The notes beneath the pieces were generated by a model. The model made no database searches. It was not told where the DNA came from and saw nothing but the letters and a program-made list of their open reading frames with translations. Below are positions 52,084 to 60,784 of a stretch of 64,000 nt of DNA, piece after piece. Position numbers and translations under genes: made by a program. Every line of letters begins with the position of its first letter. The stretch's first letter is position 1. Source of the DNA: Corynebacterium anserum (lineage in GTDB: Bacteria > Actinomycetota > Actinomycetes > Mycobacteriales > Mycobacteriaceae); NCBI RefSeq assembly GCF_014262665.1, contig NZ_CP046883.1:620001-684000 (forward strand), in the 5' to 3' direction.

Positions 52084-52848
52084 ATGAATCGCCGTCTGGT
52101 ATTGGTTCGCCACGGGCAGACCGACTACAACAAAAGTGGCCGTATGCAAGGGCAATTGGACACACCCTTATCTGCCGAGGGCATTGCTGAGGCGAAGTCT
52201 GTTGCATCGCAGATCGGCGAGTGGGATGTCTCCGCTGTCTACTCTTCGGATCTCACCCGCGCCGTCGACACAGCCCGCATACTCGCTGACGCCTGGGGGC
52301 TTGAGGTCAAGACTGATAGGCGCTTGCGAGAAACGGATCTGGGTGACTGGACGGGTGCGTCGCATGAAGAGGTAGACCACAACTATCCCGGTCAGCGAGC
52401 TTACTGGCGCCATGCTCCCAATTGGGCGCCTCCGAATGCAGAAACTCGCGTGGAAGTGGCCACCCGCGCCCACTCGCTGGTCAATGAGCTGATGGAGACA
52501 GATGTTTTTGACCGCGGGATGGTGGTGATGGTCGCCCACGGCGGAACTATTGGTGCGCTCACTGCTCAGTTGCTGGAACTGCCCATTTCCCACTTCAGTA
52601 TGTTCTCTGGGCTAGGAAATGTGCGTTGGTCGCAGCTTATGGCGCGGCAGAAGTTCTACGGGGAGGGGGCAACGATGAGCCCTCCTGCCATCGATGGCTC
52701 TACGGTGCCGCATGTTCCCAAGAAAGACCGCCAGTGGTGGAAAGATCCCCACTGGCATCTGGAGGGATGGAATATGTCTGCAGCTCCGGGCAAAGCTCCA
52801 GTGCAAACCGCTAGTCCTGATGAAGGTGGAGAGGATAACCTCGCATGA
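52084..52848 (+). CDS. gpgP: Histidine phosphatase, likely glucosyl-3-phosphoglycerate phosphatase
   Basis: A phosphoglycerate-mutase-like phosphatase of 254 residues from ATG 52084 (GAGGAGAG upstream). Catalytic RHG: LVLVRHGQTDYNKSGRMQGQLDTPLS near residues 5-28; second His in VVMVAHGGTIGAL; Glu in LRETDLGDWTG. Its position directly after rsfS matches mycobacterial Rv2419c, the glucosyl-3-phosphoglycerate phosphatase of methylglucose lipopolysaccharide synthesis, so that role is likely but inferred from context. The last 40 residues (WWKDPHWHLEGWNMSAAPG) are an actinobacterial extension. It overlaps degV by 4 bp. Confidence 0.82.
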   Translation: MNRRLVLVRHGQTDYNKSGRMQGQLDTPLSAEGIAEAKSVASQIGEWDVSAVYSSDLTRAVDTARILADAWGLEVKTDRRLRETDLGDWTGASHEEVDHNYPGQRAYWRHAPNWAPPNAETRVEVATRAHSLVNELMETDVFDRGMVVMVAHGGTIGALTAQLLELPISHFSMFSGLGNVRWSQLMARQKFYGEGATMSPPAIDGSTVPHVPKKDRQWWKDPHWHLEGWNMSAAPGKAPVQTASPDEGGEDNLA

Positions 52849-53984
52849 CAGTGCACGTCGTTACCGACTCGTCTTCCTGTCTGCCAAAAGAGTTGGCTGA
52901 GCAGTCCAAGGTGAGTGTTCTGGATCTGCACACCGACGGCGAAGGCACAGACAGAACCACGGCTGGGCTCGGGGCTCTAGAATTAACTGCGTGTTACGCT
53001 CGTCTGCTTGAGCGTGGGGGCGACGCCGGCGTGGTAGCCATTCACCTTTCCAAGGAGCTGTCTGCCACCTGGAGTAACGCCGTGTCTGCTGCAGGCATTT
53101 TCGACGGCAAAGTCCGTGTGATGGATACAAATACGGCCGGAATGGTTAACGGTTTTGCAGCACTCAAGGCCGCCGAAATCGCCCAAGCAGGTGGGTCGCT
53201 GGAGGATTGTTTCCGTGCTGCTCAGCGGGTGATTGACGAGTCGAATCTGTGGCTCTATGTGCATCGACTGGATGCCATTCGCAAGGGTGGCCGGCTCTCA
53301 ACTGGCCAAACCCTGCTGACGACTGCGTTGGCCATCAAACCAATTCTCCGGTTGGAGGATGGGCGTATTGCCTTGGCCGCTAAAACACGCACTCAAGGCA
53401 AGGCCATGGATAAGTTGGTGAATATGGTGACTGAGGTGGTCATTGAGGAGGCCACCCGCGCAGCGGTGAGGGGAGAATCACCTCGCCGTATCCGTGTTGC
53501 CGTCCATGAAAACGAAGCAGTGGACGTTGCAGAAAAGTTGATCGCGTCGATGCAGGAACGCGTGGAAGAACTGCGCATTCACGCTTCTTCGCATGATGGT
53601 CCGTTTGCTATACCCGATGGATCTGAAAAGAAAAAAGAACGCCTCATTCTCGCAAAAGAAAAGGCGAGGATTCGGGACATGGTCAAGGCTGAGAAAACGA
53701 AAACGGATAAGGTTCACACTGACAAAGCTAAGGCCCAGAAAGTAGGCACTGAACAGGGAAAGAGCGGAGATCATAAGGATCGATCCGGGGGTTTCCAGGC
53801 GGTGGACGCATCCGGTGTAGCACAACGCGATGAAACAGAATCCATGGAGAGTATTGCCGGCACACACTATGATCCAGCAGATATCGCCATTCCCGATGTT
53901 GAGTTTTCGCGGATTCAAATCTCTGACGTGCTTTCGGTACATACAGGGCCCAGTTCCATCGCTGTCACCACCGTGTTTTGGTAG
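52845..53984 (+). CDS. DegV-family fatty-acid-binding protein with lysine-rich insert
   Basis: A 379-residue DegV protein. Opening VHVVTDSSSCLP and VVAIHLSKELSATWSNAVSAA carry the fatty-acid carboxylate-binding Ser motif; LRRL-type helix region is LDAIRKGGRLSTGQTLLTTALAIKPIL. The family C-terminus is present as SDVLSVHTGPSSIAVTTVFW. Between residues about 258 and 350 there is a charged insert (KKKERLILAKEKARIRDM, KAEKTKTDKVHTDKAKAQK) absent from typical DegV proteins of 280 residues. Such proteins deliver fatty acids to acyl kinases in Firmicutes; in actinobacteria the partner is unclear. Translationally coupled to gpgP. Confidence 0.87.
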   Translation: MTVHVVTDSSSCLPKELAEQSKVSVLDLHTDGEGTDRTTAGLGALELTACYARLLERGGDAGVVAIHLSKELSATWSNAVSAAGIFDGKVRVMDTNTAGMVNGFAALKAAEIAQAGGSLEDCFRAAQRVIDESNLWLYVHRLDAIRKGGRLSTGQTLLTTALAIKPILRLEDGRIALAAKTRTQGKAMDKLVNMVTEVVIEEATRAAVRGESPRRIRVAVHENEAVDVAEKLIASMQERVEELRIHASSHDGPFAIPDGSEKKKERLILAKEKARIRDMVKAEKTKTDKVHTDKAKAQKVGTEQGKSGDHKDRSGGFQAVDASGVAQRDETESMESIAGTHYDPADIAIPDVEFSRIQISDVLSVHTGPSSIAVTTVFW

Positions 53985-54270
53985 AGCGTGTGCGATAAAG
54001 CTCTCCAGTGTGGGTAGAAGACGTGCCAATAAAACTTCTCTTGGGTGGGTGGAATGCGTTCGGTTAAAACTTCGGCCTCACATAAGAGACTTCTGGTCAC
54101 AAGCTTTTGTTCACGTCTTGGAAAAAACTGGATAAAACCACTGGTCATGAACCAAAAATAGGCATGTGCACATGACCGGCAAATTACTTATTCACACCCC
54201 ATGAGTTATCCACACCCTCCTGGGGCTTTCACGTTTCCAGCTCTGTCCCGGCACTACGCCTAGTCTGCCC

Positions 54271-55137
54271 ATGGTGTTTACTTGCGCCATGGGGACGCGC
54301 TGGTCGAAGAATTCGGGGAGGGCTGAGATCCGACAGAGGATCGAGGCACTGGTGGAACCCATGCCTGAACATGAGGTATCACCAGTGGACTTCGAACGGC
54401 GCGTGGGGATGGGCCCCATAACGGCGAGGGCGATTGTGGGGATTATCGCGGCAATCGCCCTCGCCGTGACGCTAGTGGTCAGTTGTGGAAAAGAGAAAAA
54501 CTCCACAGATCAGCTGTGGGGAAGTGATCTAGGGATGACAAACCACAGCGCTAAAAGTGACAGTCCAGGTGAGCGAGAGGTGGCGTCGGAGACACAAGAA
54601 GAGAAGAACGGAAACGCTGCACAAAAAGGCGAGGGTGAGACAGACGCGAGTGAACAGAACGCAGTGGTTAGTGTGCAGGGGATGGTCCGCTCGCCAGGAT
54701 TGCTCAGCATCGCGGGCACCGCGCGTGTAGGCGAGGTTATTCAGAAAGCAGGTGGTGAACTGCCGGATGCCTCGTTGCTTCATATCAATCTGGCCGAAGT
54801 GGTAGTGGATGGAATGCAGATTGTGGTCGACCGCGAAGGCAGCACAGTTGTGATGCCGGGAATGCCCTCAGCCGAAGAAAGGAATGCTCCCCGCCGGGGT
54901 ACAGGGACCACCTCGAGTGAGGGCAACGCAGCAGGGAGCGGTGGAGATGTCGTGAACATCAACACGGCAGATGCGACAACGCTGCAGACGCTTGATGGAG
55001 TGGGGCCAGCAACAGCGGAGGCGATTATCAAGTGGAGGGAAGCGAACGGGGACTTTTCTACCGTGGAGCAACTGATGGAAGTTTGAGGCATCGGACCGGC
55101 GAAATTTGAGGCAATGAAAGACCATGTCACTGTCTAA
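54271..55137 (+). pseudogene. comEA: comEA, interrupted by an in-frame TGA in the helix-hairpin-helix domain
   Basis: DNA-binding membrane protein of the competence type. N-terminal cytoplasmic part, one membrane helix (ITARAIVGIIAAIALAVTLVVS, about 50-70), linker, SLBB domain (VVSVQGMVRSPGLLSIAG, from about 131) and the HhH DNA-binding domain from VNINTADATTLQTLDGVGPATA (about 227). The frame stops at TGA 55084-55086 after EQLMEV. The missing end continues in the same frame as GIGPAKFEAMKDHVTV and a TAA at 55135-55137, overlapping comEC by 14 bp as expected. The TGA therefore sits inside the second hairpin of the domain. A truncated 271-residue product might still be made, but DNA binding is probably impaired. 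Confidence 0.85.
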
Positions 55138-57142
55138 GCCGCGGGGAGCTGCTCGAGCGCGCAGCATGGTGCGTTGGACTCACCAGTGGGTAGATAAAGT
55201 GCGCCATCCACGTTTAGAACGGCCGCGCATCGTGAGCCAGAGCATTGCTGCTGATCGCGACGATCACTCGCCGGAGGCCATCAGACGAAGGCGAGGAAAG
55301 GATCTACGGCTGCTCCCAGTAGCTGCGGCTGTATGGATTGTAGTGGCAGTGACGGTGGCATGGAGGAGTCCGTGGCCCGCGGTTACCTGTGCTGCGTTGT
55401 CCATAGTGGGATGGCTGATGGTGCGTGGTGCAGATCGGGAGGAAAGACGGAGGTCACTGGGACGTAGCGTCATTGCTTCATCCGTGTCAGCCTCTGTGGT
55501 TGGTTTGTGCGCGTGGTGGCGAATTTTTCTTCTTGACACCACATCTTCCATCACCGCTTTGCGGATAGGTCAAAAACTCACTATCACCGGTGAATTTCCG
55601 GTCGCGGGAACGCCCAAACAGCTCGGTGAGGGGAGAATACTCATCCCCATTAAGTTGCCGGATATGGGGACAGTGCCTTTATTTGTCAATGCTGAACGAG
55701 CACGTGGTACCTTCGCGGCTCACAACCTGGAAGACGTGCAGCCAGGACAGCTAGTGGATGTAGCTGCCACTGTTCGTTGGGATGACAGCGTACAGTTCCT
55801 CCCGGTAGTAGCCAGCGCGACACGAACAGTGGAGTGGGACCCTGAGGCTAGCCCGGAGGGGATTTGGGTCCTGACCGCTTGGTTGCGTGCAGGATTGAAC
55901 TGGGCGAGTGATTGGTGGGGTGGGGATATGGCGGGGCTGATCCCCGGTATGGTTATGGGAGATATTAGCGGCCAAACTCCGCAGGTGCGCCACCAATTCT
56001 TGGCAACGGGTTTGTCACATCTCACAGCTGTCTCAGGAGCGAATGTGTCCATCGTTGTGGGAACTGCGATGGTGATGTTGTCATTTTTCCGTTGCTCACC
56101 CAAGTGGCGCGTTGGGGCTGCCATGTGCGCTTTGATCGGTTTCGTTTTGCTGGTCGGACCGGAACCGAGCATTCTCCGCGCCGCTGTGATGGGAGGGGTG
56201 GGAATTGTGGCGGTGGCCAGTGCGCGCTGGTCTGATGTGTTAGCAGCGTTGAACGCGGCGATTATCGTGTTGCTCTTGGTGGCGCCGGGTTTGGCAGTCC
56301 AGTATGCGTTTGTTCTGTCTGTGGTCGCTACTGCGGGAATTGTGGCGTTGGCGCCGTGGTTATCCCTGGGGATTCTACGACGGTGGACACATTACTGCGC
56401 AGATCGGTGGCACCGAGATCCCACCAAAGCTGAGGTTCTGTTCATTCGCTTCATCTGCGTGACCATCGCTGCCGATGTGGTAACGGCGCCGGTGATTGTG
56501 CTCATGACAGGCCGTGTGTCTTTGAGTGCATTGTTGGCGAACATGCTTGTCAGTGCAGCGGTGGCGCCGGTGACCGTGATTGGGTTACTAGCCTCCCCGG
56601 TGGGTGCGTTTTTCGCTAGTATCGGGCTACCTCACTACTTCGCAGGGATTATCCTCGCTCCTGCGGTTCCTTGTGCTTGGTGGATACTCAGTGTGGCGGA
56701 TACTCTGAGTTCTCTGCCTATGTTGCTGACTCCGGGCGGTTTCTGGTGGGCGCTTCTATGGGCAATAGTTTTGATCACCGTCATATTCAGTCTCAAAAGA
56801 TTGCGCCTATGGCGAATCTGGCGCTGGGCGTGGCTGATACAGGCGATCATCCTGGGGTGCGGTGTCGACGTGGTGAAAGGCGGCCTAGACGAGCAACAGA
56901 TAACTCAATGGGCTCCGTCACACATAGATGTCAGCGCCAAAACCGTGATCACAGTCGACGATGACGACGCAGCGCGCCGGGTTAGTGCGTCGTGGATGGA
57001 AGACAATGACCAACCACTGGATCTCATAGTGGTGAAAAGTTGCGGGCGCGCCTATGGCAGGCCAACCATCACCCAAGAAGGAATCCCCGTCGTCTACCCA
57101 TGTCGGGACGGCACCACATTAGTGGGAGAGAATGTGGAATGA
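55124..57142 (+). CDS. comEC: ComEC/Rec2-family membrane protein
   Basis: Inner-membrane channel-like protein of the DNA-uptake type, 672 residues. A hydrophilic N-terminus of about 65 residues, a first pair of membrane helices, an OB-like extracellular domain (about 150-235), and the competence core GLIPGMVMGDISGQTPQVRHQFLATGLSHLTAVSGANVSIVVG (about 268-310) followed by further helices. The C-terminal metallo-beta-lactamase-like domain of Bacillus ComEC is reduced to about 90 residues (WAPSHIDVSAKTVITVDDDD), as in other corynebacteria. It overlaps the original comEA end. Confidence 0.92.
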   Translation: MSLSKPRGAARARSMVRWTHQWVDKVRHPRLERPRIVSQSIAADRDDHSPEAIRRRRGKDLRLLPVAAAVWIVVAVTVAWRSPWPAVTCAALSIVGWLMVRGADREERRRSLGRSVIASSVSASVVGLCAWWRIFLLDTTSSITALRIGQKLTITGEFPVAGTPKQLGEGRILIPIKLPDMGTVPLFVNAERARGTFAAHNLEDVQPGQLVDVAATVRWDDSVQFLPVVASATRTVEWDPEASPEGIWVLTAWLRAGLNWASDWWGGDMAGLIPGMVMGDISGQTPQVRHQFLATGLSHLTAVSGANVSIVVGTAMVMLSFFRCSPKWRVGAAMCALIGFVLLVGPEPSILRAAVMGGVGIVAVASARWSDVLAALNAAIIVLLLVAPGLAVQYAFVLSVVATAGIVALAPWLSLGILRRWTHYCADRWHRDPTKAEVLFIRFICVTIAADVVTAPVIVLMTGRVSLSALLANMLVSAAVAPVTVIGLLASPVGAFFASIGLPHYFAGIILAPAVPCAWWILSVADTLSSLPMLLTPGGFWWALLWAIVLITVIFSLKRLRLWRIWRWAWLIQAIILGCGVDVVKGGLDEQQITQWAPSHIDVSAKTVITVDDDDAARRVSASWMEDNDQPLDLIVVKSCGRAYGRPTITQEGIPVVYPCRDGTTLVGENVE

Positions 57143-57151
57143 TCAATAAAC

Positions 57152-58135
57152 ATGAATAGCCCCAAGCCTCCAGCACCTGTAAATCTTATCGTTGGGGCGG
57201 ATGAGTTCCTTGCCGAGAGGCGAAGAGGCGCACTGGTGCGTGCTGCACGGCGTAACGCCGGCAACCCAGAATTACCGGTAGAAATGCACAAGGCGAGCGA
57301 TTTATCCGCGCCTGAGATCATTGAATTGCTGAGTCCCTCCCTGTTTGCCGACCACCGCATCATCGTAGTGTGGGGAGTAGAAGACGTGGCGAAGGACATC
57401 GTTGAAGCAATTGAATCTACCATCGTGGATCCAGCTCCAGGCGTGGTGCTGATTCTCCAGCACACGGGTAAGGGAAGAAACAAAAGGCTAGTCCAGGCTT
57501 GGCCGAAATTGGGCGCTCAGGTGAATTCCGCTGCTGAACTTAAGGGGCGGGAGCTGTTGAGCTTCGTGGAGTCTGAATTTCGTTCCAAAAAAGTGCGCGT
57601 GAGTCCGGATGTGACGCAATTCCTGGTGGAGGTTGTCGGATCCGATCTCCGTGAGTTATCCAGCGCCATAAGCCAACTGGTCGCGGATACGAACGGTGCA
57701 GTCACGGTTGATGCAGTGAAACAGTACTATTCAGGAAAAGCTGAAGTCAGCGGCTTCGACGTCGCGGAATACGCCGTGTCAGGGAGGACGACCGACGCTG
57801 TGGCCTCCGCGCGCCGGGCGATACAACTGGGGGTGCCGCCAGTGCTTCTAGCGAGTGCCCTGAGCAGTATGGTTGCGGACATTGCCAAGGTTGCTGAAAA
57901 TCGCCGTATTGATCCCCGCCGCAACGCAGGCGAATTCGGCATGCCGCCCTGGAAATTAGAGAAAACCCTACGGCTAGCTCGCGCCTGGTCGCCAGCCGCC
58001 GTAGCCCAGGGAGTGCAAGTCGTCGCCAAGCTCGATGCCGGCGTGAAGGGGCAAGCAGCTGATGTTGACTACGCTGTGGAAGAAGCCGTACGTGCTATTG
58101 CTCAGCTGGTCGCACAACGCCCTGGCAGCAGATAG
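57152..58135 (+). CDS. holA: DNA polymerase III delta subunit
   Basis: Clamp-loader subunit that opens the beta clamp. 327 residues with the actinobacterial HolA start NLIVGADEFLAERRRGALVRAAR, the SDLSAPEIIELLSPSLFADHRIIVV segment (Walker-B-like region, not a true ATPase), SELRELSSAI-type helix DLRELSSAISQLVADTNG and the C-terminal helical domain VDYAVEEAVRAIAQLVAQRPG. It follows comEC after 9 bp, the usual comEA-comEC-holA operon. Confidence 0.93.
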   Translation: MNSPKPPAPVNLIVGADEFLAERRRGALVRAARRNAGNPELPVEMHKASDLSAPEIIELLSPSLFADHRIIVVWGVEDVAKDIVEAIESTIVDPAPGVVLILQHTGKGRNKRLVQAWPKLGAQVNSAAELKGRELLSFVESEFRSKKVRVSPDVTQFLVEVVGSDLRELSSAISQLVADTNGAVTVDAVKQYYSGKAEVSGFDVAEYAVSGRTTDAVASARRAIQLGVPPVLLASALSSMVADIAKVAENRRIDPRRNAGEFGMPPWKLEKTLRLARAWSPAAVAQGVQVVAKLDAGVKGQAADVDYAVEEAVRAIAQLVAQRPGSR

Positions 58136-58324
58136 CCACACGGTAATGAAGGATGGGGTAGCTAGACGCCGACACGTAGGAATAACCCGCTAGGAATAAC
58201 ACCCATGGCCTTACAGTGGGACGCCGCTGACCACGCGTGGCAGTGATGGATAACACACCGTGAGCAACGGGCGAATGCTCTGCAGAATACGGGCAAGAAT
58301 ACGGGCAGGTCTCACCAGTTGTGC

Positions 58325-59377
58325 TTAACCCTGCGTCGGAAGAGGAGTTTTCTTAAAACCTCGCCACACACCGGAATGGATAGCGGCGTCGTAACGCTCC
58401 TCGAATTCATAGTCACAGCAATCCTCCCACCGCTGAGGACTGTCCAAGTGAGCACCGATCATCGCTCCGGTAACCGCGGCTCGCGTATTGCGATTACCCG
58501 GCCAGCTCACCGCGGCGTGGAGAAAATCATGGGGTGCGTATTGATCTTTGTGGTCAAGATACAACTGAGCCAGTAGTAGCGCTGAGGCGGTGCAGGACCC
58601 GGCGTCGTAGCCTTTACCGAAGATCTTCATCAATTTCGATGCTCGTTCGTAGAGCACTTCGAAGTCGCCTTCTTCTAGACGCGGAGAGAGGATTCTATGC
58701 AGCTCCCGGACGCGGGCGAAGATCTCGCTCAGCGGCACAGCAGCACCATACACGTCGGTGATCATCGCGCCGGAGAAATCCTCAAGAATCTGGGTTTTCT
58801 CCTGATCCGTGAGCAGACGGTCATTATCGAAGTGGGTGTCACCAGCTAGCCCCTCGGCAACATCCAGCAGGTTCGCCTCCCGCGGCGCGAGAAGGATCGT
58901 TGCCACGGAGGCTGCCGCTGCTCGTGCAATACCGGAATCGTGGGTGAGAATAGCCTGCATGACGGACCACCCCACACCCTGGTCGGCAGGCGCCAACAGG
59001 GCGCTGGCCGCTGCTCGCATTACCGCTCCAGCGCCACCAGAATGACTGGATACATCCTCCCAGTGGCTAGGACCTAGATCTTCCAGACGGTCCAAAGATT
59101 CGGTGGTGGCCGCCCCGGGGGAGCGGTCGTAGTCAGGGTCTGCGTGATAATCCAGGAACTGCTCACTGATCTCACGCATGCCGGCATCGCGCCCCATGTT
59201 ATTCGTCGTGATTTCACGCATAGCCGTAGAGAGTGACAGGGTCATCTGCGTGTCATCAGTGATCGTGAGAATCTCAGGCAGTGGTGTGTTCTCTGGCTGC
59301 GGGGCTTCCTGGTAGGGATATCCCCATGCATCGCCTAGAGCTGTGCCCAGAAGGGCTGACCGAAAACGGTCGTTCAT
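58325..59377 (-). CDS. ADP-ribosylglycohydrolase (DraG)-family protein with altered second metal motif
   Basis: 350 residues, all-helical ARH fold. The N-terminal motif RSALLGTALGDAWGYPYQ and the first metal motif ITDDTQMTLSLSTAM (residues about 39-53) are intact. The SGGAGAVMRAA segment (about 110) is family-typical. The second metal motif, normally GDTDT or GDSDS, reads PGNRNTRAAVTGAMIGA near residue 300, so both Asp ligands are replaced. The protein may bind ADP-ribose without hydrolysis or have a changed activity. It is convergent with holA and stands alone. RBS AAGGAGAAG precedes the ATG. Confidence 0.83.
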   Translation of the reverse strand: MNDRFRSALLGTALGDAWGYPYQEAPQPENTPLPEILTITDDTQMTLSLSTAMREITTNNMGRDAGMREISEQFLDYHADPDYDRSPGAATTESLDRLEDLGPSHWEDVSSHSGGAGAVMRAAASALLAPADQGVGWSVMQAILTHDSGIARAAAASVATILLAPREANLLDVAEGLAGDTHFDNDRLLTDQEKTQILEDFSGAMITDVYGAAVPLSEIFARVRELHRILSPRLEEGDFEVLYERASKLMKIFGKGYDAGSCTASALLLAQLYLDHKDQYAPHDFLHAAVSWPGNRNTRAAVTGAMIGAHLDSPQRWEDCCDYEFEERYDAAIHSGVWRGFKKTPLPTQG

Positions 59378-59559
59378 CGCGTGACTTCTCCTTTGGAGTG
59401 GCCTCTATCGATCTTTGTGTAAAGAAAAACCCGCGCAACCTTCTCTAGCGGATTTATCCACTTAGCTCCACTCTACGAGCGGTGTGATGGTTGTGCGGGG
59501 ATTCCCAAGCATGGTGTTCTTCGTTCTTCCTATGCGGAAGAGATCTGAGAAGAACGCGC

Positions 59560-59823
59560 TTACGCCATCTTGTTCAGGCGCTGAGCCATTCCGGACTTCT
59601 TGTTCGCCGCGTTGTTACGGTGCAAGGTGCCCTTGGTTACGGCTTTGTCGTACAGACGGGAAGCGACGCGCAGCTGTGCCTCTGCACCTTCCTTGTCACC
59701 GGCCTCAACGAGAGCAGTGAACTTGTTGGCCTCGGTACGAAGACGGGAGCGGATGGCCTGGTTGCGCTGACGTGCGATCTCGTTGGTGAGGACACGCTTC
59801 TTCTGCTGCTTGATGTTTGCCAC
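59560..59823 (-). CDS. rpsT: 30S ribosomal protein S20
   Basis: An 87-residue small-subunit protein starting with GTG 59823 behind AAAGAGGT. The start ANIKQQKKRVLTNEIARQRNQAIRSRLRT is the S20 signature; HRNNAANKKSGMAQRLNKM is the C-terminus. An upstream open frame (to 59868) is not part of the protein. A hairpin lies directly after the stop (59516-59555), without a good T-tract. Opposite in direction to lepA, with which it is usually neighbouring. Confidence 0.96.
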   Translation of the reverse strand: MANIKQQKKRVLTNEIARQRNQAIRSRLRTEANKFTALVEAGDKEGAEAQLRVASRLYDKAVTKGTLHRNNAANKKSGMAQRLNKMA

Positions 59824-60081
59824 GGTGGCATACCTCTTTCTCGATTGTCTATTTTTGTGCTCTTCCACAGCCGGCGGAGCGTTGCGTTAAGCGTTCTCTG
59901 ACATGCTGCCCAAGGTCCTGCAGCGTGCGGCTTAAGCCCCCGTTCCCCTTTGTCTAAAAACGACGCCAGGGTGAGCGTGGATATGAACGAACTATGAAGA
60001 TACCAGCATGCGCTGCGTAAGCCAATTAGTGGCGTCGGAAGAAGTGAGAAACGCGGAGAGTTCTTTATTGCTGGAGGGAAG

Positions 60082-60660
60082 CTAGTGCCAGCCATAATCG
60101 GATCGGAGGCGAGCGGCGATCAGATCGTAGCGACGTTCAGGCATCGAGACGCCTCGGCGTTGAATCTCCGATTCAGGGACTTCAAGCACTTTATCTAGGC
60201 GGATATAAGCCTCGTTACCTTCCTGTTCCCAAGGGCCGGAACCAATGCGAATCCAGTTCGGAGAATCATTGAAATCGGCGTTTGAACTGATGAGCAGGCC
60301 CAACAGAGTGTGCTTCCGGCGGCCGATAATTAATACGGAACGCAACTCTAGTTCGCCGTTTTTCTGGGTGCGGATGTTAACCCATACCACTTCTCCAGGG
60401 TCGGCTTGGCCATCCATATCTGGGGCGTAAATTACCGCTCGCGCATGTGCCTGTGTCGGAGCCTTCACGGTTTCATCTCCGGACATGGTGAGGTGACTGT
60501 TAGCGGCGGTCAGCCCCAGATATTCGTTGAGTAATTGGAGCCCTTCATCCAAATTTCCCTGCGTGGAGAAATTCCGACGGAGGAAACGCGACATTCGACC
60601 GTCATGATGGTTACTGGCAGAGTTACCCTCCGACCTGCGAAATTTCTTGAACAGGCGCAT
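60082..60660 (-). CDS. PemK/MazF-family (growth-inhibitor type) protein
   Basis: 192 residues from ATG 60660, which lies 7 nt after a TAGTAT box on the minus strand (leaderless). After a basic N-terminus (FKKFRRSEG) and a linker, the PemK-like beta barrel starts with RAVIYAPDMDGQADPGEVVWVNI (about residue 73) and LRSVLIIGRRKHTLLGLLISSN, matching MazF/PemK endoribonuclease-like folds; catalytic residues are not obvious. No antitoxin gene is adjacent, and the gene is conserved next to lepA in corynebacteria, so it is probably a chromosomal domesticated member rather than a toxin. Confidence 0.75.
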   Translation of the reverse strand: MRLFKKFRRSEGNSASNHHDGRMSRFLRRNFSTQGNLDEGLQLLNEYLGLTAANSHLTMSGDETVKAPTQAHARAVIYAPDMDGQADPGEVVWVNIRTQKNGELELRSVLIIGRRKHTLLGLLISSNADFNDSPNWIRIGSGPWEQEGNEAYIRLDKVLEVPESEIQRRGVSMPERRYDLIAARLRSDYGWH

Positions 60661-60667
60661 GGCCACG

Positions 60668-60673
60668 ATACTA
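60668..60673 (-). promoter_or_regulatory. -10 box for the leaderless PemK-like gene
   Basis: TAGTAT on the minus strand, exactly 7 nt before ATG 60660. Confidence 0.5.
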
Positions 60674-60784
60674 GCCGTTTTGATGAGAAAGGTGTGTACA
60701 CATCTCTCGTGAACGATACCCAGATACGGTCGCGTCTCTAGTAGAGTTCAAGGCTGAACAACGACCATCGAAAGGGATCTACAC

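Noticed and set aside
60082-60660. Active toxin-antitoxin pair next to lepA
   Set aside because: No antitoxin gene accompanies the PemK-like gene and the location is conserved chromosomal context; treated as a domesticated homologue.
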